From positions 116,654 through 180,653 of the forward strand of contig JAJZAI010000001.1 in the NCBI GenBank assembly GCA_021799495.1: a DNA stretch of 64,000 nucleotides. Reading direction: 5' to 3'. The DNA is from Deltaproteobacteria bacterium. GTDB lineage: Bacteria > Desulfobacterota > Binatia > Binatales > Binataceae. Shown one piece after another: positions 25,247 through 33,488 of this stretch (its first letter is position 1; each line of letters begins with the position of its first letter). Under the pieces are notes generated by a model. That model saw only the letters and a program-made list of their open reading frames with translations, did not search any database and was not told where the DNA came from. The position numbers and the translations under genes are program-made.

Positions 25247-26962
25247 ATGAATACGGCTGCGCCATTGCCTGTGGGCCATCTGCTCGACGGGCGTTACGAA
25301 ATCAAAAAAGTGCTCGGTCAGGGCGGGATGGGCCGCGTCTATCTGGCCAACGACACCCGGCTCGCTCATCGCCCGGTCGCCTGCAAGGAGATGATTCTCG
25401 GCGAGGGCATCCACGAGCAGAAAGCGCTCGAAGATTTCAACCGCGAAGCGCGCGTGCTCGCCAGTTTCTCCCATCCGAGCATTCCGCAAATTATCGATTA
25501 CTTCGCCGAAGGCGGTCGCCACTATCTCGTAATGGAGTTCGTGGCGGGCGGCGACCTGCAGCAGCATCTCGACGAACTCGGCCCCGGCGGCCGTTTTCCC
25601 GAAGCCAAGGTGCTCCGATGGGCGCGGCAGATCCTTGACGTGCTGCAATTCCTGCACGATAAGAATCCGCCGATCGTCTATCGCGATCTTAAACCCGGCA
25701 ACATCATGATCGACCATCGGGGCCACGCGATGCTGATCGATTTCGGCATCGCGCGCTTTCTTCCGCCCGGTGGCCGGGGCACGCAAATCGGCTCGGTCGG
25801 CTATGCGCCGCCGGAACAATATCTCGGCCGGATGGAGCCGCGGTCGGACCTCTATTCGCTCGCCGCGACGATGCATCATCTGCTCACCGGGCGCGATCCG
25901 CAGCTCGAACCGCCGTTCAGTTTTCCGCCGCTGCGACAGCTCGCCCCTGACGTTTCCACGCAAACCGAAGCGGTGGTGATGCACGCGCTGGACAAGGACG
26001 TCGCGAAACGGCCGGCGTCGGCGCGTGTGATGCGCGATCTGCTGCCCGATCCCGGACCGGACGAAAGCGCGGAAGCCGGTTCCGGCGAGCTTGCGGGCCG
26101 GCCGCCGTTGGGCGGAATCGGCGCGATGCCGACGATCGTGCTGAGCCAGCCGGCGCCGCCCTCGGCCGCGAGCTCCCATCTGCCGCCGGCGCGATCTTTG
26201 GCGCCGCCCGCGCCGCGCCCCACGCCGCCGCCGGCGCGGGCGCCGTCGCCGTCCGCCAACGATCCGACGCGCGTGCTGCTCGCGCCAACGCCCGCGGCGC
26301 CGAAACCGGCCGCCAAGCCGGCTTATATCAGCCAGGCTCCAACCGTTGTGCTTGCGCCCCATTCGGGCGCGACGCCGCCCGGTCGCGGCGTTGCGCCGCC
26401 GCAACCGCCGCCCGCGGTCTCGCCGACGGCAAAGACGCAGGACTTGACGATCAAGCGGCCCGTTCCGGCGGCGCCGCCGAAGCCGGTTCCGGGCGCCGCC
26501 GCCGGCGCGCGAACCAATCCCCGGCCGGCTTCGCCCTCGACCACGCCCGGCGCGCCGCCGCCTTACTCCAGCCGCGCGAGCGGCCATCCGCCGGCCGCGC
26601 CGCCGCTCGCGTCGCGCAACGGGCGCGCCGCGCCTGCTCCCGCCGCGGCGCGGTTGGTGGCCACGACCGAGGCGCGGGAATTTCCAATTCACGGCGAGCG
26701 CGCGATTATCGGCCGCGCCGCCGGAGCGGCGGACCGGCCGGACGTCGATCTGGCGGCGCTGGCGCGCGGCGTCGATCGCGTTTCGCGCCGCCACGCCGAA
26801 ATCCTGCGCCGCGGCATGGAATATTTTATCCGCGATCTCGGCAGCCTTAACGGAACCTATATCGTCGGCCGCGGCAGACTCGGCCGCGACCAGCTTTATC
26901 AGTTGCGGGACCGCGACGAAGTGGTGCTCGGCAGTGCTAAACTGGTGTTTCGGCGCGGATAA
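25247..26962 (+). CDS. Ser/Thr protein kinase with C-terminal FHA domain
   Basis: A 571-residue soluble Hanks-type kinase. The kinase domain (~14-275) is intact: GQGGMGRVY glycine loop, VACKEM Lys, YRDLKPGNIM catalytic loop, LIDFGIARF Mg site, YAPPEQY activation-segment end. A ~190-residue Pro/Ala linker contains T-x-x-L motifs at Thr296 (PTIVL), 341 (PTRVL), 366 (PTVVL) and 397 (KTQDL). The C-terminal FHA domain (~470-571) has RAIIGRAAG, VSRRHAEI and DLGSLNGTY. No membrane segment is visible. Kinase and reader in one chain suggest autophosphorylation of the linker followed by intra- or intermolecular FHA docking. Co-directional with the vWA and FHA genes before it and 35 bases before the PP2C fusion. 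Confidence 0.93.
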   Translation: MNTAAPLPVGHLLDGRYEIKKVLGQGGMGRVYLANDTRLAHRPVACKEMILGEGIHEQKALEDFNREARVLASFSHPSIPQIIDYFAEGGRHYLVMEFVAGGDLQQHLDELGPGGRFPEAKVLRWARQILDVLQFLHDKNPPIVYRDLKPGNIMIDHRGHAMLIDFGIARFLPPGGRGTQIGSVGYAPPEQYLGRMEPRSDLYSLAATMHHLLTGRDPQLEPPFSFPPLRQLAPDVSTQTEAVVMHALDKDVAKRPASARVMRDLLPDPGPDESAEAGSGELAGRPPLGGIGAMPTIVLSQPAPPSAASSHLPPARSLAPPAPRPTPPPARAPSPSANDPTRVLLAPTPAAPKPAAKPAYISQAPTVVLAPHSGATPPGRGVAPPQPPPAVSPTAKTQDLTIKRPVPAAPPKPVPGAAAGARTNPRPASPSTTPGAPPPYSSRASGHPPAAPPLASRNGRAAPAPAAARLVATTEAREFPIHGERAIIGRAAGAADRPDVDLAALARGVDRVSRRHAEILRRGMEYFIRDLGSLNGTYIVGRGRLGRDQLYQLRDRDEVVLGSAKLVFRRG

Positions 26963-26997
26963 TCGATCCGCTCCGCGACGCGCAAAAGGATTGAGCG

Positions 26998-29088
26998 ATG
27001 GTTACCTGTCCGCAGTGCGGAATGCAAAATGCCGGCGAAGCGAAATTTTGTGATCGATGCGGACAAGGACTCGCGCCTGCGTCCGAACGCCCGACGCCGC
27101 CCGAGCTTTCGCCGCTGGCGGCCGGCGCGGAACTGAAGGGCGGATGGCGCATTGTCGCACTAATCGGCCAAACCGCCTGCGAAAACCGCTATCGAGCCGA
27201 ACGTGCAAGCGCCGGCGGCAAGACCGAGCGCGCGCAACTGCGCGAACGCGCGCTCGAACCGGATACGGAAACTCACGCGGCGATCGAGGAGCAGCCGGCG
27301 CCGTCCACGGCGGGCGCCGCGGAACAAGATCCAAACGGCCCCAACGCCAAAACCGCCGAATTGCATCCGCCGCCCGATCTCGCCGGCGCCCGCGCCGACG
27401 GCGAGGCGCAAGCTCCGGAAACGTCCGCCGCGAGCGGCGATCCGGTCGCGGCGGCTGGTGCGGAACCGGCGCTGGAGCCGGTGGGCGAAGATGCGGCCGA
27501 CGCGGTGATTTTGACCGAAGATGAAGCCGAAACGGCCGAGGGCGCGCCACTCCCCGAAGGTACGGCCGACGCGCCGCCGCCGGAAAACGGCGCCGCGCCG
27601 CATGAAACCGCCGCAGATGGCGCGACCGCGGCGTCGTCGGCGGCCAACGGCGCCGCTCCCGCCGAAGCAACGCCGCCGCCGCACACTACCGACGATCTCG
27701 GCGAGGTCTACGGCCGGGTGATGGCGCTGTCGCTGACGCTTGGCCATCCCGCGTTTCAGCGCGCGCAATCCGGATTCGCCGACGGCGGCCGCGCCTACCT
27801 GATCTATCCCGACGAGACGCCGGCCTCGCTCGCGGCGGGCGCGAGCCGCCTGCCGATGAGCGCGGGCGAAGCGCTGGCGATCGCGATTCAGCTTTGCCAG
27901 GCGGTCGGCTTCGCGCATCGCCGGGGCCTGCGCGTCAACGATATCTGCCCGGAGTCGGTCGCATACGGCGCGGACGGACGAATCAAGCTAACCGGCCTCG
28001 ACTACGTGAGCAACGACAACGAACTGCAGGCCGATCCGATCTTGAATCACGGCTACACGGCGCCGGAGATTTACAAGGGCCGCAAGGTTGACAAGCGCGC
28101 GGACATCTTTTCGATCGGCGCGATGCTCTACACGTTGTTGACCGGCGCGCGGCTGGAGGCCGAGGGCTGGCTGGAAGAGCCGGGGCCGATTCAATTTTAC
28201 CCGCCGCATGTGATCGAGCCCGGAATCGAGCAGGCGGTGCGGCGCGCCGCGGCCTTCGATCCCGCCGCGCGCTGGGCGACCGTCGATGCGTTCAAGGCGG
28301 AGCTGGCGCGGCTGGCGGGCGCGTACCGGGTTCGCGCGGCGGTGATGAGCGACGTCGGGATGGTGCGCGAGCACAACGAAGATTCGGCGATGGCGCTAGA
28401 ATACCGGCGCGACTCGCTGGTCGAACCGGCCCAAATTCTGCTCTACGTCGTCGCCGACGGGATGGGCGGCGCGGAGGCCGGCGAAGTCGCAAGCGCGATC
28501 GCGGTCGGCGTGATTCGCGAATATATCGAAGCTAACGCCGGCGCTATCCAGAACAGCGACGGGCGTGAGGTTCTGAGACTGGCGCTGGAGTCGGCGAACA
28601 CGAAAATCCTCGAATATCAGACGGCCCATCCGGAGTCGCGCGGGATGGGATCGACGGCGGTGGCGGCGCTGCTGGCTCCTGGCGGATGCGCGTTCGCGTG
28701 GGTCGGAGACAGCCGCGCCTACCTGCTCGAGAGCGGCCAGCTCAGGCAAATCACGAAAGATCATTCGCTGGTGCAGCGGCTGGTCGAACTTGGCCAAATC
28801 ACCCCTGAAGAGGCGCGCCATCACGAACACAAAAACGTTATCACGCGGTCGCTCGGGGCCCGTCCGCAGGGTCCCGCCGGAGCCGAGGCGTTCAACCTGC
28901 GCCTGAAACGGGGCGATCGGCTGTTGCTGTGCAGCGACGGCCTGACCGCGCACGTCGAGGACGCGGAGATTGCCGAAGTCCTGCGGCGCCATCGCGATCC
29001 CGAGGCGGCGGCGCGTGAATTGATCGTCGCCGCCAACGCCGGCGGCGGCACTGACAACATTTCGGTGGCGGCGATTTACGCCGACTGA
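26998..29088 (+). CDS. Zinc ribbon / pseudokinase / PP2C phosphatase fusion
   Basis: A 696-residue protein with three parts. A zinc ribbon (C4, C7, C18, C21) is followed by a kinase-like region (~38-445) interrupted after its first strands by an ~160-residue Ala/Glu/Pro insertion. The kinase part keeps the fold's landmarks (LCQAVGFAHRRGL, GYTAPEIYKG, ADIFSIGAMLYTLLTG). It has lost catalytic features: glycine loop GQTACEN, VND (313-315) with Cys and Ser replacing the loop Lys and Asn, and GLD (333-335) for DFG. An apparently active PP2C domain follows (~447-696): SDVGMVREHNEDS, VADGMGG (485-491), MGSTAVAAL, VGDSRAYLL, CSDGLT and GGTDNIS. It probably opposes the neighbouring kinases, with the pseudokinase as sensor or scaffold. 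It lies 5 bases before the second kinase. Confidence 0.9.
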   Translation: MVTCPQCGMQNAGEAKFCDRCGQGLAPASERPTPPELSPLAAGAELKGGWRIVALIGQTACENRYRAERASAGGKTERAQLRERALEPDTETHAAIEEQPAPSTAGAAEQDPNGPNAKTAELHPPPDLAGARADGEAQAPETSAASGDPVAAAGAEPALEPVGEDAADAVILTEDEAETAEGAPLPEGTADAPPPENGAAPHETAADGATAASSAANGAAPAEATPPPHTTDDLGEVYGRVMALSLTLGHPAFQRAQSGFADGGRAYLIYPDETPASLAAGASRLPMSAGEALAIAIQLCQAVGFAHRRGLRVNDICPESVAYGADGRIKLTGLDYVSNDNELQADPILNHGYTAPEIYKGRKVDKRADIFSIGAMLYTLLTGARLEAEGWLEEPGPIQFYPPHVIEPGIEQAVRRAAAFDPAARWATVDAFKAELARLAGAYRVRAAVMSDVGMVREHNEDSAMALEYRRDSLVEPAQILLYVVADGMGGAEAGEVASAIAVGVIREYIEANAGAIQNSDGREVLRLALESANTKILEYQTAHPESRGMGSTAVAALLAPGGCAFAWVGDSRAYLLESGQLRQITKDHSLVQRLVELGQITPEEARHHEHKNVITRSLGARPQGPAGAEAFNLRLKRGDRLLLCSDGLTAHVEDAEIAEVLRRHRDPEAAARELIVAANAGGGTDNISVAAIYAD

Positions 29089-29093
29089 AACTG

Positions 29094-31502
29094 ATGAGCG
29101 ACACTTCCGATAATCCCGCCGGCGGCCAATCGGGCGCGTTGCCAGGCCCGCTTGCCGCCGGCACCGTGCTGCAGCGCCGCTACGTGATCCAGCGGCTGCT
29201 GGGCGGCGGCGGGATGGGGATGGTCTATCTGGCGCACGATCAGCGGCTCGCCAACCGTCCCTGCGCGATCAAGGAGATGGTCGATCACTTTATCGACCCG
29301 CGGCAGCGCATCGAGGCCAACGAATATTTCGCGCGCGAAGCCGATACGCTCGCGCAACTGAAGCATCCGGCGATACCCGCGATCAGCGACCGCTTCGACG
29401 ATCAGAACCGCCATTACTTGGTGATGGAATACGTCGAGGGGCGCAATCTCGAAGAAGAGCTGGCCGCGCGCGGCGGGCCGTTTCCCGAAAGCCTCGTAAG
29501 CGATATCGCGCGCCAGTTGTGCGACGTGCTCGGCTACCTGCACGGCCTGCAGCCGCCGATCATCTACCGCGACATGAAGCCGTCGAACGTGATGCTCACC
29601 GGCAAGGGCCGCGTGGTGCTGATCGATTTCGGCATCGCGCGGCTGTTCAAGGGCGCGCGCAAGGGCACGATGATCGGCACGCTTGGTTTCGCGCCGCCGG
29701 AGCAATATCAGGGCGTCGCCGATCCGCGCAGCGACATCTATTCGCTCGGCGCCACGCTGCACTACGTGCTCACCGGCCGCGATCCCGAAAAATATCCGCC
29801 GTTCAGTTTTCCGCCGGTGCGCGATTTGCGGCCGGAGACCTCGCGCAACGTCGCCGGAGCGATCGACCATGCGCTGGCGTACGAGATGGACGGCCGGCCG
29901 GCGACGATCCAGGAATTCCGCGACATGCTGCTCTACGGCGCCGGGCTGGCGGCCGACGGCTCCGGGCGGGTCAGCGCGCGCGGCGGGACCGCCGATCTCA
30001 GCGAAGCGATCGCGCCGCCGCGGCCAAAAACCGCCCGGCGCGCGCCGACGGCCAAACCGCGGCCGCGCAAGGGACGCTGGATCGGACTGGCGGCGTTTTG
30101 CGTGATCACGGCGGGCGCGGCGTTCGGCGCCACCTACGTATATCGAAACCCGGCGCTGCAGCAGCAACTCGGATTGAGCCAGTTCATCAATAACCTGCCG
30201 TGGAAGCGCGAAGAGCGGATGGCCTATGCGCAGGCCCATCCGTTGAGCTTTCAGAACGCGGCGCTGGAGCTTTCGACGCGCGCGGGCGACGCGATTTCCC
30301 GGCCGCGCCTGACCTTTACCGACACCGAACTGGCCAACGCGCAATATCTCAAGTGGGACGCGGCCTTCAAGAACAATATGGCCGGCCTCGACGGCGCCAA
30401 CGACCGGGTCGAGGCGCGCATCTTCGATCCGAATGGAAACCAGATCGCCAGCAGCGCGGATTCGCGGTTTGTCGGACCGGGCGAAGCGAACGCGTCGTTC
30501 AGCGGCGTCGCGCTGATTCCGAACGCGGCGCCGATCGCGTCGGGAAGCTACAAGATCGCGTTTTATTCCAACGATCAGCAGCTCGGCCAGCAACTGTTCC
30601 AGGTGAATCCGGACCTTGCCGCACGCGCCGCCGCCGCCAAAGCCGCGGCCTCAGCGGCCGCGGCGGCCACGGCCGCGGAAAACAAACGCAAACAGGACGC
30701 GGAAAAGCTCGCGATGCTCGAGGAGCGGATGAAACGTCCGCTATCGCTGCAATCGATCGAATTCGTCAACAGCACCAAGGACGGCACGCCGTTGTCGCGC
30801 CCGAGCAACGCGTTCGCCGTTTCCAAAGTGCTGTTTGTCGGCTGGAAAGTGTCGTTTCAGAATCGGCTTTACGGCTTGGATAACAATCAATACCGGGTCG
30901 ATGCCGCCTATATCGCGCCTGACGGCAGCATGCTCGGCAGCGTGGATGATATTCGGACGATCAGCGAATCGAGCAGCGTGGCGGTCTTCACCGGACGCGT
31001 CGGCAATTCCGCCGGCGGCGCCTTTCTGCCCGGCAAGTATACCGTCAATTTCTACCTGAACGGCCAATATTTCGCGCAACGAACGTTCCGTGTCGTGGCC
31101 GACGCCGGAACTCCTTACTCCGGCGGTGGTGGAGGCGGCGGCGGTGGCGGAAGTTTCGGCGCGGGCGGCGGAGGCGGCGGCGCCACGAGCGCTTCGCTGG
31201 AAACCCCGACGCTCGCCAGCGGCACGATCGACGGAATCGCCGGACGGGGCGGCATACCGATGGAATTGCGGCTGCGCCCGCAACCCAACGGCTTTCTTCA
31301 CGGCGAACTGGTGGTGCATCTGAGCGGCTACGGACTGACTCCGATTGAGGGCTTCGTGCGCGGCGATCGGCTCCAGTTCCAGGTTCCCTACGGATCCGAA
31401 ACTTACTATTTCGAGGGCCAGTTGCACGGCGACGTGCTGAGCGGCACCTATCAATCGACTCCTTCGGGAAATCACGGCGCGTGGACCACGCATACCGATT
31501 GA
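29094..31502 (+). CDS. Membrane Ser/Thr kinase with duplicated extracytoplasmic domain
   Basis: An 802-residue receptor-like kinase. The N-terminal kinase domain (~25-285) is intact: GGGGMGMVY, CAIKEMV, YRDMKPSNVML, LIDFGIARLF, FAPPEQY. A basic Ala/Pro stretch leads to one transmembrane helix (~329-352), so the rest is outside. The outer part has two similar ~115-residue beta-rich units beginning HPLSFQNAALEL and RPLSLQSIEFV, which share an SRP motif, a W...F.N core, GLD....RV.A and a P.G..S turn. An Ala-rich helical spacer separates them. A Gly-rich linker and a final ~90-residue beta domain follow. The duplicated unit is not one I recognise. The gene starts 5 bases after the PP2C fusion, so kinase and phosphatase are co-translated. 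Confidence 0.9.
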   Translation: MSDTSDNPAGGQSGALPGPLAAGTVLQRRYVIQRLLGGGGMGMVYLAHDQRLANRPCAIKEMVDHFIDPRQRIEANEYFAREADTLAQLKHPAIPAISDRFDDQNRHYLVMEYVEGRNLEEELAARGGPFPESLVSDIARQLCDVLGYLHGLQPPIIYRDMKPSNVMLTGKGRVVLIDFGIARLFKGARKGTMIGTLGFAPPEQYQGVADPRSDIYSLGATLHYVLTGRDPEKYPPFSFPPVRDLRPETSRNVAGAIDHALAYEMDGRPATIQEFRDMLLYGAGLAADGSGRVSARGGTADLSEAIAPPRPKTARRAPTAKPRPRKGRWIGLAAFCVITAGAAFGATYVYRNPALQQQLGLSQFINNLPWKREERMAYAQAHPLSFQNAALELSTRAGDAISRPRLTFTDTELANAQYLKWDAAFKNNMAGLDGANDRVEARIFDPNGNQIASSADSRFVGPGEANASFSGVALIPNAAPIASGSYKIAFYSNDQQLGQQLFQVNPDLAARAAAAKAAASAAAAATAAENKRKQDAEKLAMLEERMKRPLSLQSIEFVNSTKDGTPLSRPSNAFAVSKVLFVGWKVSFQNRLYGLDNNQYRVDAAYIAPDGSMLGSVDDIRTISESSSVAVFTGRVGNSAGGAFLPGKYTVNFYLNGQYFAQRTFRVVADAGTPYSGGGGGGGGGGSFGAGGGGGGATSASLETPTLASGTIDGIAGRGGIPMELRLRPQPNGFLHGELVVHLSGYGLTPIEGFVRGDRLQFQVPYGSETYYFEGQLHGDVLSGTYQSTPSGNHGAWTTHTD

Positions 31503-31588
31503 CCGGGGCCGCGATTGCCGGTTCAAACGCCGGACGGCGTGGAACAATCACTTGAACCGCCGCAACCGGCGCGCCATCCTCGGAATGC

Positions 31589-32482
31589 ATGGCCAGTAAC
31601 GTATCGCGCGAGCGGCTGATGTTTTACGCGGCGGCGGGCGGGTTGGGTGGCTTCGGCGCCTGGGGCGCTTCCGAACCGTTCGCCTATATCAACGGAAAAA
31701 TCCTTGGCGTCAGCGCGGTCTGGTACCACGACGTCATCCTGGGCGCGCTCACGGGCTTGTTTATCGCGATGTTCCTGGCGTCGATCGAGGCGCTCAGCGT
31801 CAGCCAGTGGCGTCAGGTCCTGCGCGGAATCCGGGCGGGAGCGATAATCGGCGCGATCGGCGGCGCGGTCGGCTTGCTGGTCGCGGAAATCGCGTTCGAC
31901 ATCGTCGGCGGATTTATTGGCCGGGTGCTTGGATGGTCGGTGCTGGGGATTCTGGTCGGCCTCGGGGTCGGATGGGCGACGCGTTCGATGGCGCGGCTGC
32001 GCAACGGCGCCGTGGGCGGATTGCTCGGCGGCGCGGCGGGCGGGATGTGCTATCAGGTGCTGACGGCGGCGTTTCCGCAGGCCTTCGGTCGCGCGATCGC
32101 ATTGATCCTGATTGGCGCGTTAATCGGGTTCTTCATCGGACTGGTCGCCGAACTGCTCAAACGCGGATGGCTGATGGTGGTCCGATCGCAAAGCCGCAAC
32201 GCCCGCGAAGGCCGGGAATATCCGCTCGACAAGCCGGTCACGTCGATCGGCCGGGCCGAAGAAAGCGATATCGGCCTGTTCGGCGACCAGGCGGTCCAAA
32301 CCCGGCACGCAGTGATTCGCCGGGAGGGCAAGAACTATTTCGTCAGTCCGGCGGGCGGCAGCGAGGTGATAGTGAACCGCCAGCCGATCCGTGGCCGCCA
32401 GGCGTTGAAGAGCGGCGATCGCGTCGAAATCGGCGGGACGCTGTTTCTTTTCCGTGAACGGTCGCAAGCCGCGCAGGGATGA
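31589..32482 (+). CDS. Multi-pass membrane protein with C-terminal FHA domain
   Basis: A 297-residue protein. About five hydrophobic Gly/Ala/Ile-rich segments occupy residues ~10-190 and contain glycine-zipper-like runs (GAIIGAIGGAVGLL, GALIGFFIGLVAEL). A cytoplasmic FHA domain follows (~208-290): PVTSIGRAEESDIGLFG, TRHAVIRREG and VNRQPIRGRQ, with Arg and His of the phosphopeptide site present and Thr in place of the usual Ser. It is the third FHA protein of the cluster and could tether phosphorylated partners to the membrane. It starts 86 bases after the membrane kinase gene and overlaps or closely precedes the lipoprotein gene. Confidence 0.87.
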   Translation: MASNVSRERLMFYAAAGGLGGFGAWGASEPFAYINGKILGVSAVWYHDVILGALTGLFIAMFLASIEALSVSQWRQVLRGIRAGAIIGAIGGAVGLLVAEIAFDIVGGFIGRVLGWSVLGILVGLGVGWATRSMARLRNGAVGGLLGGAAGGMCYQVLTAAFPQAFGRAIALILIGALIGFFIGLVAELLKRGWLMVVRSQSRNAREGREYPLDKPVTSIGRAEESDIGLFGDQAVQTRHAVIRREGKNYFVSPAGGSEVIVNRQPIRGRQALKSGDRVEIGGTLFLFRERSQAAQG

Positions 32483-33257
32483 GCGCCGCGCCACGCCTGG
32501 GATGACCCCGGCGGCGGCGCTGGTCGTGCTCGCGATGGCGCTCGGCGCGGCGGCTTGCTCAACCACGACCGGCGGACAGGCCGCGATGCCTGCGGTTTCA
32601 ATTCAGACGCTCCAGTTTTATCCCTATCTGGTCAAGGGATTTCAAAACAGCTATCCGAAACGCACGATCGTCGTGCTCGCACCGACGCTGTTGCGCGACT
32701 TCGCGCAGGCGGGCAATGCCGATCACACGCCCTACCAGGGGCATCCGGCGATTGGCGTAATCCTCGACCAGCGCGATCAGATTGATCAGCGTCTTTATGG
32801 TCCCAGCCTCGGACCATTGCTGCGCGACGCGATCGCGGAGGCGGCGCGCGAAGCCGGGATGATCGCCTCGACCACGACCAATCCGCTGCAAACCGAACTG
32901 CTGGCGCGGCGCGCCGATTATGTCCTCGCTGCGAGCCTGACCGAACTTTGGGTCGTCAAGCAGCGTGGCAAGGATACGGAAGCGGGTCCGAGCTGGTTCA
33001 GCGCGGCGCGCGTTTCGCTGAACGTCGCAATCTACAAGCCGCCCTTCGACGTGCCGTTCTGGCAGGGCGCGAGCACGGCGCAATATAACGATCCGGCGAT
33101 GCCGACGGCGGGCGCGATGCCGGATGATGAAACCGAGATCTATTCCAAGCCGGGGCAGGTGTTGTCGGTCGCCCTGTCGCGGGCGGTCGCGGGCATTTTC
33201 CAGCACGACGACCTGCATACGTTGCTGCTGCAAGACGCGCCGCCGAATCGTCCGTGA
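32454..33257 (+). CDS. Predicted lipoprotein, function unknown
   Basis: A 267-residue protein with a lipoprotein signal: a hydrophobic stretch PAAALVVLAMALGAAAC with lipobox LGAAAC. From the GTG at 32454 the n-region is strongly basic (GRKPRRDERR), as signal peptides need, and overlaps the FHA gene by 29 bases. An ATG at 32502 is possible but leaves no basic residues. The mature part (KRTIVVLAPTLLRDF, LGPLLRDAIAEAAREAG, RADYVLAASLTELWVV, ARVSLNVAIYKPP) looks like a small alpha/beta envelope domain, reminiscent of lipoproteins that assemble at the outer membrane. I do not recognise the family. As last gene of the kinase cluster it may be the sensor partner or target of the membrane kinase. Confidence 0.72.
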   Translation: MNGRKPRRDERRATPGMTPAAALVVLAMALGAAACSTTTGGQAAMPAVSIQTLQFYPYLVKGFQNSYPKRTIVVLAPTLLRDFAQAGNADHTPYQGHPAIGVILDQRDQIDQRLYGPSLGPLLRDAIAEAAREAGMIASTTTNPLQTELLARRADYVLAASLTELWVVKQRGKDTEAGPSWFSAARVSLNVAIYKPPFDVPFWQGASTAQYNDPAMPTAGAMPDDETEIYSKPGQVLSVALSRAVAGIFQHDDLHTLLLQDAPPNRP

Positions 33258-33292
33258 AATTCGCGCCGCACGAATGGCGCACGTGGCGCGCT

Positions 33293-33298
33293 TTGACA
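33293..33298 (+). promoter_or_regulatory. Possible -35 element for the zwf operon
   Basis: A perfect TTGACA lies 190 bases before zwf. The best AT-rich -10 candidate (CATAAAAT) is 20 or more bases away, longer than the normal spacer, so the promoter is tentative. A small 7-base hairpin (33409-33428) occurs in the leader. Confidence 0.3.
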
Positions 33299-33488
33299 AA
33301 ACTCGGCGCGCGATTGAACATAAAATGCGTCCGTCTGCGCTGACCAAGCAGGCGTTCCGCTAGCGTCCTCGCCTTTCGCCATTGCGACGCATCGGTTAGC
33401 CTGAACCCGGCTGCGCGGATACGCAGCCTGGCTGGATGAACGAACGCCCGGCCGCATTTCCGCCGCGGCTGTTCCAAGGAAAGCGCCC

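Noticed and set aside
27002..27918. Overlapping Arg-rich frames on both strands in the low-complexity insertion of the PP2C fusion
   Set aside because: They arise from GC-rich repetitive codons of the Ala/Glu/Pro insertion; the sense frame is continuous across it.
23073..33257. Type VI secretion regulatory cluster (PpkA/PppA/Fha)
   Set aside because: No Tss, Hcp or VgrG genes are present and the proteins' domain layouts differ.
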